A program made the translations under genes and the position numbers. From the NCBI RefSeq assembly GCF_014203095.1, contig NZ_JACHIG010000003.1, positions 186,001 to 250,000 on the forward strand: a stretch of DNA of 64,000 nucleotides, in the 5' to 3' direction. Below, one piece after another: positions 34,850-43,114 of this stretch. The notes beneath the pieces are model-generated. The model was not told the origin of the DNA. It was given only the letters and a program-made list of their open reading frames with translations, and searched no databases. The DNA comes from Prosthecobacter vanneervenii (GTDB lineage: Bacteria; Verrucomicrobiota; Verrucomicrobiia; Verrucomicrobiales; Verrucomicrobiaceae). Numbering within the stretch: the first letter of the stretch is position 1; each line of letters opens with the position of its first letter.

Positions 34850-37800
34850 ATGCGACGCCTACAACGTCCTTCAGCCTTTCGGCCATCAATCGCAAGCGCG
34901 GCATCACCAGCCCAGCTCCACGGCAGCCGGATGCCTTTGTGCGGGCCGAGTCACCCGCATTTTCCGCTTCTTCAGTGCCTTTGGCAGCAGAGGCTGAGTC
35001 TCCACAGCCCGCCATCAAGCTGCCATTTGACCCTTTAAGGATCATTGATGCGCTGGTCCGCCGATGGTGGCTCATGCTAGCCTTTGGCATCGCATGTGCA
35101 GGAGGGATGTTAGCCTTGGGACTGCTGCGTTTTGAAACCCTTTACACAGCTAAATCCCAGATCATCAAACAACAGCTCGCGTCTGCATTTCGGCAGTCGG
35201 ATTCAGGAGAGTCTTTCAAACCCAGCGACCTCACCATCCCCACGCTGATGTCTCTGATGTACTCCGGCTCCACCATCGCCACTACCAGCAATCAGCTGGG
35301 ACATCGCTTTGAAGAAAGCGCCATCCGCTCAGGCCTGATTGTTTCCGCAGAGCGCAATACTGACATTCTAAACATCAGCATGACATCAAACGTCAGCGCC
35401 GAGGCTGTGATGGAAATGCTGAAAGCCTACACGGAAACAGTGCTCCTGCTGTCCCGTGATCTTCAGCGCGGAGACGCCTCCGCAATGAAGACATTTTTGC
35501 AGAAGCAGATTGAACGCACAGACGCCGATCTCCTGAAAGTCAACGAGGAGCTCCTGGCCTATGGTCGTCAGTCTCAATTGCTGGATGCCGACAAACAGAT
35601 GGACGCCTGGCTGGGAGAACTGGGTAATTTCACCCTTAAGTATGAGACTCTTAAGCTCGATCACGATACTCTTGATCTTCGCATTCAAGGAATAGAGCGC
35701 GAACTCGGCAAGGTGGACACAAACGCCGCACGTGTGGACAGCGCGAAAAAAGAGCTCGCTGAACTCAGGGTGCGCTACACAGACGAGCATCCTTCCGTCA
35801 TTGAGGCAGTGGAGAAACTCAATGCCTTGGAGCAGCAGATGAAAAATTCCGGCCTCCGCACCGATGCACCACCAAAGCCCGGTGAAAGCAATGTGGCTGA
35901 GAGCCTTTACCTGGATCTGGTGCGTCTGCGCGCAGAGAAACAGGTCATGGGAGAGCAGTTGCAGAAGCTGCTTCAGGTGCGCGAGGGCATTAATGAGCGT
36001 CTGGCGAAGCTGCCACGCCAGGCCATGGAGTACGCCCAGATCAAATCCCGCAAGCAGACACTCGAAACCTCCCGCGCGCTGTTGTCAGGGAGACAGCGCG
36101 AAGCCGCTCTCTACGAGGAAAATTCACAGGGCTACTTCAGGCTGTTTTCCATGGCACGCGTACAGGATGTTAGCGCCGTCAAGCCCACGCAAAAACTCGC
36201 CATGGTGGGAGCTGGCGGATTTGGAGCTGGCGTCGTTTTGACAGCTCTGCTTGTGATTGCCTCCTCTCTCTCAGACGGCCGCATGCTCAGCAGCGGAGAT
36301 TTGAAACGCGCCACCGGCGCCCCCGTTCTCGGTGCTCTGCCTGCATCCCGCACCACAGAAAGTGCGGATGAATGGGCTTTCCGCACCTGGACCAAGCTGC
36401 AGCCCGTGCTCCACACGCCAGCAAATGGGGGAGGCATAGTCTGCGGCGTCCTTCACAGTGCAGAAGACGATGCCGCCGAACACTTCATCCACCTGCTTGC
36501 CAAAGCAGCAGTGCGCCGAGGTCTCAGCTGCATATGCATCACCAGCAAACTGACTGAAGATGCCCTGGCGCTCAGCAGCGCAGTTGAGAACCCGGAACGC
36601 CCCGCACGCATCTCACACGATGTTTCTGACCGCCCGTACCTAATCGGCATGGATGAGGAATGGCAGTGGACCCCTGAACACAGAATGCACTGGCAGGCCG
36701 CTCTTGCGCACTGGCGTCAGCTGCCCGGCACCGTAATCCTTATCGAACTGCCTTCCGTCGAGCGCCCAGAGACGCTGCTCATTGCCGAACAACTGCCGAA
36801 CCTCATCTGGGCAGGCTCCAGTGGTGGAAGCCTGGTGCAAAAGATCCAGGACACTCTGCTCATGTATCGTGATGCCGGTTGCAGGCTGGTCGCCGCATTG
36901 CTGGACCGGGCGCCGGAACTGCGTCCTGCCTTGCTGGCCCGCTTTGCCATCCTCGCGCTCTTGCTTGGCGGCAGCATCCCCGCCCAGGCACAAACCAGCC
37001 TTCCGCTGGGTCCCGGCGATGCCATAAACATCAACATGCCCGGATTCGAAGGCCATGAACGAAAGGACATAGCCGTGGGTCCGGATGGCAGGCTGACTTA
37101 TCTTCAGGCTCATGATATTGAGGCCGCAGGACTCACCATCGATCAATTGCGCGAAAAGCTGAATCTTGAGCTCAGACGCTACTATCGTAATGCGCGTGTG
37201 GTGGTCACGCCCTCCACATTTCAGAGCCGCAAAGTTTACGTGCTTGGAAAGGTCGTCAAAAAAGGTGCCATCAATCTGGACCGCCCTTTGACCATTCTTG
37301 AGGTGGTTTCAGAAGCAGGCGGATTGGAGACAGGTTTGTTTCAGCAAAACACCGTCGAGCTCGCTGACCTAGGCCGCAGTTTCGTCATGCGGGGGCAGTC
37401 TCGGCTCCCGGTCAATCTTGAGGCCTTATTTCTGCACGGCGACATGTCTCAAAACGTGCGCGTAGAGCCTGGCGACTACCTCTATTTCCCATCCGCAAAT
37501 TCCAATGAAATCTATGTGCTCGGGGATGTAAAAATGCAGGGCACCCAGGGTCTGCTGGCCCACACCTCCGTCCACAGTGCCATCGCGCAGGCCGGAGGCT
37601 TTACCGCAAAAGCCTACAGCAAACGTGTTCTGGTGGTTCGCGGCTCCTTTGAGAAGCCGGAACGTTTCATCGTGGACATGGATGATGTACTCACCGCGCG
37701 CGCCAAAGGCTTCCGTCTGGAGCCGAAAGACATTGTCTATGTGGCCGACAAGCCATGGGCGCGCGCAGAGGAGCTGCTCCACATAGCGATCAATGCCTTC

Positions 37801-37881
37801 CTTCAGGGGGCGGTGTCAAGCTGGACCAGGGCCAACATAGGGCCCTACATCCAGCAGCCTTTGCTCCCTCAGATCCGCTGA
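34846..37881 (+). CDS. Wzz-like chain-length protein fused to degenerate BY-kinase and Wza/SLBB export domain
   Basis: 1011 residues. The Wzz/GumC-like part has TM1 at ~74-94, a long periplasmic coiled coil (~110-440) and TM2 at ~451-474, preceded by the Pro-containing segment VSAVKPTQKLAM. Next is a cytoplasmic region like a BY-kinase ATPase (~500-690) in which the P-loop position reads VLHSAEDDAAEH with no GxxGxGK[ST], and VILIELPSVERPE stands for Walker A'; no Tyr cluster follows. A third hydrophobic segment (~696-713, ending SIPAQA) leads to a Wza-type domain: LPLGPGDAININM, then SLBB repeats VYVLGKVVKKGAI and IYVLGDVKMQGTQ. Three TMs place the Wza-like domain in the periplasm. Alternatively SIPAQA is cleaved like a signal peptide and releases it. 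Usually these are three separate proteins. Confidence 0.88.
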   Translation: MNATPTTSFSLSAINRKRGITSPAPRQPDAFVRAESPAFSASSVPLAAEAESPQPAIKLPFDPLRIIDALVRRWWLMLAFGIACAGGMLALGLLRFETLYTAKSQIIKQQLASAFRQSDSGESFKPSDLTIPTLMSLMYSGSTIATTSNQLGHRFEESAIRSGLIVSAERNTDILNISMTSNVSAEAVMEMLKAYTETVLLLSRDLQRGDASAMKTFLQKQIERTDADLLKVNEELLAYGRQSQLLDADKQMDAWLGELGNFTLKYETLKLDHDTLDLRIQGIERELGKVDTNAARVDSAKKELAELRVRYTDEHPSVIEAVEKLNALEQQMKNSGLRTDAPPKPGESNVAESLYLDLVRLRAEKQVMGEQLQKLLQVREGINERLAKLPRQAMEYAQIKSRKQTLETSRALLSGRQREAALYEENSQGYFRLFSMARVQDVSAVKPTQKLAMVGAGGFGAGVVLTALLVIASSLSDGRMLSSGDLKRATGAPVLGALPASRTTESADEWAFRTWTKLQPVLHTPANGGGIVCGVLHSAEDDAAEHFIHLLAKAAVRRGLSCICITSKLTEDALALSSAVENPERPARISHDVSDRPYLIGMDEEWQWTPEHRMHWQAALAHWRQLPGTVILIELPSVERPETLLIAEQLPNLIWAGSSGGSLVQKIQDTLLMYRDAGCRLVAALLDRAPELRPALLARFAILALLLGGSIPAQAQTSLPLGPGDAININMPGFEGHERKDIAVGPDGRLTYLQAHDIEAAGLTIDQLREKLNLELRRYYRNARVVVTPSTFQSRKVYVLGKVVKKGAINLDRPLTILEVVSEAGGLETGLFQQNTVELADLGRSFVMRGQSRLPVNLEALFLHGDMSQNVRVEPGDYLYFPSANSNEIYVLGDVKMQGTQGLLAHTSVHSAIAQAGGFTAKAYSKRVLVVRGSFEKPERFIVDMDDVLTARAKGFRLEPKDIVYVADKPWARAEELLHIAINAFLQGAVSSWTRANIGPYIQQPLLPQIR

Positions 37882-37929
37882 TAAAGCTTCCTCCCATTGC
37901 CACTCCAATCTTTAACCTGATGTTGTCCT

Positions 37930-38613
37930 ATGATCGCGACTTTGGGGCCCAAATCCACGCCACCTTCTGAGATTAGAGCTTTGCATGTGGCCATCATCGA
38001 GGACGACCCGACCTTGCGTCTTTTTTTGCAAAAGCTTGTCTCTAAGCCGGGATCACAGCTTGAATTCTCCGGCGCTTGGGAAAGCGCCGAGGCTGCTGCC
38101 AAGCCCCTTTTAGATACCCGCCCTGATGTGGTGGTCGTGGACCTTGAGCTACCCCACATGTGCGGCATGGACTTGATCCGCCATCTGTCCCCACGCATGC
38201 CAGCCACGGCATTTTTAGTGCTCACCATTCATGATGATCCGCAAAAGGTCTTTGCCGCCTTGCGAGCCGGAGCCAGCGGCTACCTTTTGAAAAGCGCCAA
38301 GCCTGCGGAGATCGTCGCGGGAATCCGCCAGGCTTATGCGGGCGGTGCTCCGCTGAGCCAGGAAATAGCGCGCATGCTCATTCAGTCGTTTCAAGCTCCA
38401 GCCAAAACAGAGCGCAAACGCATGCCAGGCCTGACTCCGCGTGAAAGCGAGATCCTGGATCTCCTGGCCAAGGGCATGGTGCCCAAGGAAGTGGCCGACC
38501 AGCTGAGCCTCAGCTACTCCACCGTGCGTGACTACCTCAAGGCTGTCTATGCCAAGCTGCATGTGCGCTCACGCACTGAGGCTGTTCTCAAATACCTCGA
38601 TCAGACAAAGTAG
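37930..38613 (+). CDS. LuxR/NarL-type response regulator
   Basis: 227 residues. Receiver domain with AIIEDDPTLR, phospho-acceptor Asp71 in VVVVDLELPHMCG, VLTIHDD and YLLKSAKPAE. The C-terminal LuxR helix-turn-helix reads LTPRESEILDLLAKGMVPKEVADQL, then STVRDYLKAVYAKLHVRSRTEAVLKYL. It begins 48 bases after the Wzz-Wza fusion gene. A clear paralog (222 residues) lies at 42446. A likely transcriptional output of the hybrid kinase at 13212, which has the needed HPt domain; the pairing is inferred from location. Confidence 0.93.
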   Translation: MIATLGPKSTPPSEIRALHVAIIEDDPTLRLFLQKLVSKPGSQLEFSGAWESAEAAAKPLLDTRPDVVVVDLELPHMCGMDLIRHLSPRMPATAFLVLTIHDDPQKVFAALRAGASGYLLKSAKPAEIVAGIRQAYAGGAPLSQEIARMLIQSFQAPAKTERKRMPGLTPRESEILDLLAKGMVPKEVADQLSLSYSTVRDYLKAVYAKLHVRSRTEAVLKYLDQTK

Positions 38614-38623
38614 CCTCCACAGC

Positions 38624-38649
38624 TTCCCCACAGCTGCGGGGGTTGAGAC
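38624..38649 (+). repeat. Dispersed GC-rich palindrome, copy 5
   Basis: TTCCCCACAGCTGCGGGG followed by GTTGAGAC, between the response regulator stop and the export lipoprotein. The core CAGCTG and right flank match the copy at 33930. Confidence 0.65.
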
Positions 38650-38677
38650 TGTAGTCCAGAGCAGGGAAATTTTTGGC

Positions 38678-39760
38678 ATGAAAGCCACTGTATTGGCCAC
38701 CTGCTGCGTGCTCATTCTCAGTTCCTGCGCCTTGATGAAGGAGCAGAAAAAATTTGATGCTCGCAATGATGCCTCCACCACCACTGCTGCTTTCACCCAG
38801 ACAAAGCGCCAGGAGCCCATCAAGCCTGAGTGGCTCAAACCTTCGCCCAGACCTTTCGCCCTGGGGCCAGGCGACAAATTGGAAATCGAAATCCTAGGGG
38901 AAACGGGCACTAGAACAGACACCTTCGTCACCCCGGACAGCAAAGTCTATTTTGATCTGCTGCCAGGCATTGATGTAAAAGGCAAAACCACTACTCAGCT
39001 GCGGGAAGAGATGGAGAAGCTGCTGGCTCGCTACTACAAGCAGCCCCAGGTGAGCCTCACATTGCGCGAGGTGAGCAGCCAGCGCGTCTGGGTGCTTGGA
39101 CGAGTAAATGCTCCCGGAATCTATCCACTGAACCGCCCGCTGAGAGTTCTTGATGCCGTCACCCAGGCAGGCGGTCTCTTCACCTCCCGTTTCACTGGCA
39201 CCACTGAAGAGCTGGCGGACCTCAGCCATAGTTTCTTGATCCGTGGTGGCAAGACGCTGCCGGTGGATTTTCAAAAACTCATCCGCGAAGGCGACCTGAG
39301 TCAAAACATCTATCTGGAGCCAGATGATTTCATATACCTCCCATCCGCCCTCACGAATGAGATTTATGTTCTGGGCGCAGTCACCGAGCCAAGACCCGTT
39401 GGCTTCATGAACGAGATGAATCTGATCACCGCGCTCGGTCGTGGCCTCGGCATACGCCTCGATGCAGATCTGGCTCATGTGACGATCGTTCGCGGCTCCT
39501 TGACTGAGCCTAAGATCGCCACCGTCAATGCCAGCGACATCATTCAGGGCAGGTCCACCAATGTACGCCTTGAACCCGGCGACATCGTTTACATACCAGG
39601 TGCCGGCAGCATGTCTCCCGGCGGATTCCTGCATGACGCTGTCAACACTTTCACCCGTTTGGTGGCAGCCAACGAAGGCAACGCCGCAGGCTCGGCACAT
39701 GCCACCCCGATCGGTGTGAATGTAAACATCGGCGGCACCGGAAGCAGTTCAAACCAATGA
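38678..39760 (+). CDS. Wza-like polysaccharide export lipoprotein
   Basis: 360 residues from the ATG at 38678, chosen because it begins a lipoprotein signal (MKATVLATCCVLILSSC, lipobox LSSC, Cys17) and has an AGGGAA-type ribosome site upstream. Polysaccharide export domain: FALGPGDKLEIEILGE, VYFDLLPGIDVKGKTTTQL, YYKQPQVSLTL; then SLBB repeats VWVLGRVNAPGIY and IYVLGAVTEPRPV. It should sit in the outer membrane as the export channel. Its SLBB half aligns closely with the C-terminal domain of the fusion at 34846 (for example DLSQNIYLEPDDFIYLPSA against DMSQNVRVEPGDYLYFPSA), so one is a duplicate of the other. Confidence 0.92.
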   Translation: MKATVLATCCVLILSSCALMKEQKKFDARNDASTTTAAFTQTKRQEPIKPEWLKPSPRPFALGPGDKLEIEILGETGTRTDTFVTPDSKVYFDLLPGIDVKGKTTTQLREEMEKLLARYYKQPQVSLTLREVSSQRVWVLGRVNAPGIYPLNRPLRVLDAVTQAGGLFTSRFTGTTEELADLSHSFLIRGGKTLPVDFQKLIREGDLSQNIYLEPDDFIYLPSALTNEIYVLGAVTEPRPVGFMNEMNLITALGRGLGIRLDADLAHVTIVRGSLTEPKIATVNASDIIQGRSTNVRLEPGDIVYIPGAGSMSPGGFLHDAVNTFTRLVAANEGNAAGSAHATPIGVNVNIGGTGSSSNQ

Positions 39761-41157
39761 CGCACAAGCCCTCATCCCGCATACGCCCGCTCATTATTGT
39801 CGAAGCGGCAAACCCAGCTCTTACCAGCGCGGCCTTGGTCGGCTGGTCCTGCGCCCAGGCCATTTCCAAGGTGACGGATGCTCACATCGTCACTGAATGG
39901 CGTAACCGAGACGACTTCCTCAAGGCAGGCATGGTGGAGGGACGCGACTTTACCGCCATCAATAACCGACGTCTGCAGCACCTTTCGTGGAGTCTTGCCA
40001 GTAAACTCAGTCGCAAAGGCAGCTTTAGCTGGAGCCTCTATGCCTTGTTCTCCAATCTCGTTTATCCTTTCTTTGAGCGTAAGCTCTGGCATGCCTTCCG
40101 CTCGCGCTTGGAGGCAGGAGAGTTTGATCTCGTGCACCGTGTGCTTCCACTCTCTCCCACCACCGCCAGCTGGATCGCCCCCCGGTTGAAAAAGATAGGG
40201 GTGCCGTTTGTTCTGGGTCCCTTGAACGGCGGGGTCCCGTGGCCCAAGGGCTTCGACGATCTGCGCAAGCAAGAGCGGGATGGTGCAGGCCGACTGCGCA
40301 CACTGCACCGTTTCTCTCGTGGCTTGAGCAAAACCCGGGAATCGGCCAGCGCTATCCTCGCCGCATCCCGCACTACTCTGCGCGAGATTCCCTCGCAGTT
40401 GATGCAACGCGTGGTTTTTATGCCCGAGAATGCGGTAGATCTCGAAAAATTCCCGCTGAATCCGAAAACCACGCACAGTGAAACGTCCCGCCCGCTGCGT
40501 ATCTCATTTGTAGGCAGGCTGGTCGCACTAAAAGGCGTGGACATGCTTCTAACCGCAGCTGCACCGCTGGTTCGCAGCGGCAGCCTGCACCTGGATATCA
40601 TCGGCGACGGACCTGAGCGCGAACGCCTGCAGAAAATGGTGGCCGACGAGGGCATCGCTGCTGGAGTCAGCATGGACGGCTGGGTGCCTCATGCCCAGCT
40701 TGGTTCTCGTCTTCGCAAGAGCGATCTCTTCGTCTTCCCCAGCATCCGTGAATTTGGAGGCGGTGTGGTGCTCGAAGCCATGGCGCTCGGAATCCCGGCC
40801 GTGGTGCTGGATCACGGAGGCCCTCCGGAACTCGTGCCTCCTGGAACAGGCTACGTCCTTCCGATGACTACACGCGAAGACATCGTGAGCCGTATTCGTC
40901 AGCTGCTCACAGAGCTGAAGAATGATCCAGCCCAGCTGAAAAGTGCCGGTGAACTGGCCCAGGCTCACGTGCGCAAATACTACACCTGGGAGGCCAAGGC
41001 CACGCAGATCCTCGAAGTTTACCGCTGGGTGCTGGGCCTTCGCAGCACCAAGCCAGACTGGGGCACTCCCATGGGCTTTGTTCACACCCAGGACTCCGTC
41101 GTTCAAGCCGTCGACACCATTCCCGAATCTCTACTTGTTCCTGGTCATGGATTCTAA
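39757..41157 (+). CDS. GT4 glycosyltransferase
   Basis: 466 residues, longer than the other GT4 enzymes here. LIIVEAANPALTSAALVGWSCAQAI at the N-terminus, LGPLNGGVPWPKGF, VVFMPENAVDLEKFP, ISFVGRLVALKGVDMLL, DIIGDGPERERLQKMV, FPSIREFGGGVVLEAMALG and DHGGPPELVPPGTGYVLP. The GPLNGG motif is shared with a GT4 subgroup found in many EPS loci. Overlaps the export lipoprotein by 4 bases and the acyltransferase by 11. Acceptor and donor unknown. Confidence 0.92.
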   Translation: MTHKPSSRIRPLIIVEAANPALTSAALVGWSCAQAISKVTDAHIVTEWRNRDDFLKAGMVEGRDFTAINNRRLQHLSWSLASKLSRKGSFSWSLYALFSNLVYPFFERKLWHAFRSRLEAGEFDLVHRVLPLSPTTASWIAPRLKKIGVPFVLGPLNGGVPWPKGFDDLRKQERDGAGRLRTLHRFSRGLSKTRESASAILAASRTTLREIPSQLMQRVVFMPENAVDLEKFPLNPKTTHSETSRPLRISFVGRLVALKGVDMLLTAAAPLVRSGSLHLDIIGDGPERERLQKMVADEGIAAGVSMDGWVPHAQLGSRLRKSDLFVFPSIREFGGGVVLEAMALGIPAVVLDHGGPPELVPPGTGYVLPMTTREDIVSRIRQLLTELKNDPAQLKSAGELAQAHVRKYYTWEAKATQILEVYRWVLGLRSTKPDWGTPMGFVHTQDSVVQAVDTIPESLLVPGHGF

Positions 41158-42313
41158 AGCAACTGGTCCGGTTTCATTTCACATCCCTTCTTTGGATGGT
41201 CTACGATCTGTGGCCATCCTTATCGTCTTTCTCAGTCATGCCGGCCTGTCTCATGTAGTGCCTGGTTTGTTTGGGGTGACCATTTTCTTCTTTCTCAGCG
41301 GCTACCTTATCACCACGCTGCTGCGGATGGAATGCGAGCGCACGGGGGGCGTCAATCTTCGTCAGTTTTTTCTCCGGCGCACTCTGCGCATCCTGCCGCC
41401 CTTTTATCTCGTGCTCTTCCTCATAGCATTGCTCTGTGCATCAGGAGTCTTGCCCGGAGGATCTCACATTCAGGCCTTCACGGCCCAGGCTCTTTTCGCC
41501 GCTAACTACTGGGAGATTCATGGCGGTTTCCAGCCGCCTGGCACAGAGGTGCTGTGGTCCCTGGCAGTGGAGGAGCACTTCTACCTTGTCTTTCCTTTTT
41601 TCTATCTCGGTATGCGGCGTGTCCTTCCAGATCGGAGCCACCAGTTTGCCCTGCTGCTGACACTCTGCGCCGCAGTGCTCGTCTGGCGAATGCTGCTCGT
41701 GCATCAGTTTTCTGCCATCGACCTTCACTCAGGCTCAGCGCACCACCCCCGCACCTGCCATGGCACCGATACCCGTCTCGATGGCCTGCTCTTTGGCTGT
41801 GCGCTGGCGGTGTGGGGAAACCCGGCGCTCGACAGCACACGTATCCGCCGCAGTCACTGGCTCTTTGTTTTGCTGCCGGCATGCGTGGCCCTGCTGCTGG
41901 CTTCCTTCCTCATCCGCAGCGTCCCCTTCCGTGAGACTTGGCGCTACACGGTCCAGGGGCTGGCTCTCATGCCTGTGTTCATCTGCGTTATTCGCTTCCA
42001 TGACAGCCCGCTCCTGCGGTTTTTAAACTGGAGCTGGGTCAGCAGGCTGGGTGTGTTCTCGTATGCATTCTATCTCACGCATTCACTGCTGCTGGCTTTG
42101 ATGGAAGAATGCCTGCCAGACTCCATGCATCTCAGCCATCTTCAGCTGATGATGCTCCGCGGCATGGCGGCCTTTGCACTTAGCCTGGCCTCTTCATGGA
42201 TCATTCATCATGGGGTCGAACGCCCCTTCCTGCGGTTGAGACGACGTCTCGGTGGCGCTGCGCCGACAGTTCAACATAAGCAATCATCAGGATTGGCTTT
42301 GAATCACGCTTAG
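41147..42313 (+). CDS. Acyltransferase-3 (OafA/YrhL-type) membrane protein
   Basis: 388 residues from the ATG at 41147. About ten hydrophobic segments. Family motifs are IPSLDGLRSVAILIVFLSHAG with the catalytic His, FFLSGYLITTLL, RRTLRILPPFYLVL and LWSLAVEEHFYLVFPF. These inner-membrane enzymes move acetyl or other acyl groups from a cytoplasmic donor to sugars, so O-acetylation of the EPS is the likely role. It overlaps the preceding GT4 by 11 bases and is the last gene of the tight operon; 132 bases follow before the next regulator. Confidence 0.92.
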   Translation: MDSKATGPVSFHIPSLDGLRSVAILIVFLSHAGLSHVVPGLFGVTIFFFLSGYLITTLLRMECERTGGVNLRQFFLRRTLRILPPFYLVLFLIALLCASGVLPGGSHIQAFTAQALFAANYWEIHGGFQPPGTEVLWSLAVEEHFYLVFPFFYLGMRRVLPDRSHQFALLLTLCAAVLVWRMLLVHQFSAIDLHSGSAHHPRTCHGTDTRLDGLLFGCALAVWGNPALDSTRIRRSHWLFVLLPACVALLLASFLIRSVPFRETWRYTVQGLALMPVFICVIRFHDSPLLRFLNWSWVSRLGVFSYAFYLTHSLLLALMEECLPDSMHLSHLQLMMLRGMAAFALSLASSWIIHHGVERPFLRLRRRLGGAAPTVQHKQSSGLALNHA

Positions 42314-42328
42314 AGAATACTAAACCTC

Positions 42329-42392
42329 GATTCATTCTTGAGCTAAAAGCCCGTTTGGCGTCACCTCAGCTTGCGGTTTCGTTGATTCATTC
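42329..42392. promoter_or_regulatory. Direct repeat upstream of the second response regulator
   Basis: GATTCATTC occurs at 42329-42337 and 42384-42392, 55 bases apart, in the 132-base gap before the regulator at 42446. This could be a pair of binding sites; no proof from sequence alone. Confidence 0.25.
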
Positions 42393-42445
42393 GGAACTTT
42401 CAGAAGTACCACACTTTCCGTGTGTCTTTTGATCCTCTCTCAGTC

Positions 42446-43114
42446 ATGAATACCTCACGCCCTTTCATTCGTGTCGCTTGCGTCGAAGATGACCCCTTGT
42501 TTCAGGCGTTGTTAAAAAAAGTGCTGGTTCCTCAGAAGGGCTTTGATCTGGTGAATGTATTTAACAATGCTGAACAAGCATTGGCTACTATCATGGAGAC
42601 ACGACCGGACGTCGTGCTTCTTGATCTCAAGCTTCCAGGAAAGACAGGCATCGACTTCCTGCACATGGTCGAGTCTCATATGCCCGCGACCGCCTTTGTC
42701 ATGCTCACTGGGGATGACACTCCGCAGCAGGTGTTCGCCGCGCTCAAGGCAGGAGCCTGCGGTTACGTCTTGAAGACTGCTCCTCTTGATCATCTGCTGG
42801 AGGCGGTTCGCACGGCCGCAGTAGGTGGCAGCCCGCTGAGCCCCACCATCTCTCGTGTCGTCATCTCGGCCTTCCAAACCAAGCTGTCCGCCCAGCCCCC
42901 GCGTATTCCCGGCATCACCCATCGTGAGAATGAACTCCTGAGTCTGTTCGTCAAAGGCCTCAGCGCCAAGGAAGCCGCCTATGAGATGGGCATCAGCTAT
43001 GAAACCGTCCGGGACTATCTCAAGACGATCTACCAAAAGCTCAAGGTGAGGTCTCGCACAGAGGCGGTGCTTAAATACGTCAAAAATCAGCAGGGCCCCG
43101 TGCTCGCTTTCTGA
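42446..43114 (+). CDS. LuxR/NarL-type response regulator (paralog)
   Basis: 222 residues from the ATG at 42446 (a GTG eight codons upstream is less likely). Receiver: ACVEDDPLFQALLKKV, phospho-acceptor Asp60 in VVLLDLKLPGKTG, VMLTGDD, YVLKTAPLD. LuxR helix-turn-helix: THRENELLSLFVKGLSAKEAA and ETVRDYLKTIYQKLKVRSRTEAVLKY. The layout, the spacing and the shared ending KVRSRTEAVLKY mark it as a duplicate of the regulator at 37930. It has its own upstream gap and may be transcribed separately. Its stop directly abuts that of the convergent Wzy/ligase gene. Confidence 0.93.
   Translation: MNTSRPFIRVACVEDDPLFQALLKKVLVPQKGFDLVNVFNNAEQALATIMETRPDVVLLDLKLPGKTGIDFLHMVESHMPATAFVMLTGDDTPQQVFAALKAGACGYVLKTAPLDHLLEAVRTAAVGGSPLSPTISRVVISAFQTKLSAQPPRIPGITHRENELLSLFVKGLSAKEAAYEMGISYETVRDYLKTIYQKLKVRSRTEAVLKYVKNQQGPVLAF

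Noticed and set aside
42361-42382. A possible sigma-54 promoter (TGGCGT...TTGC) before the regulator at 42446
   Set aside because: The distance between the GG and GC elements is about four bases too long for the -24/-12 consensus.
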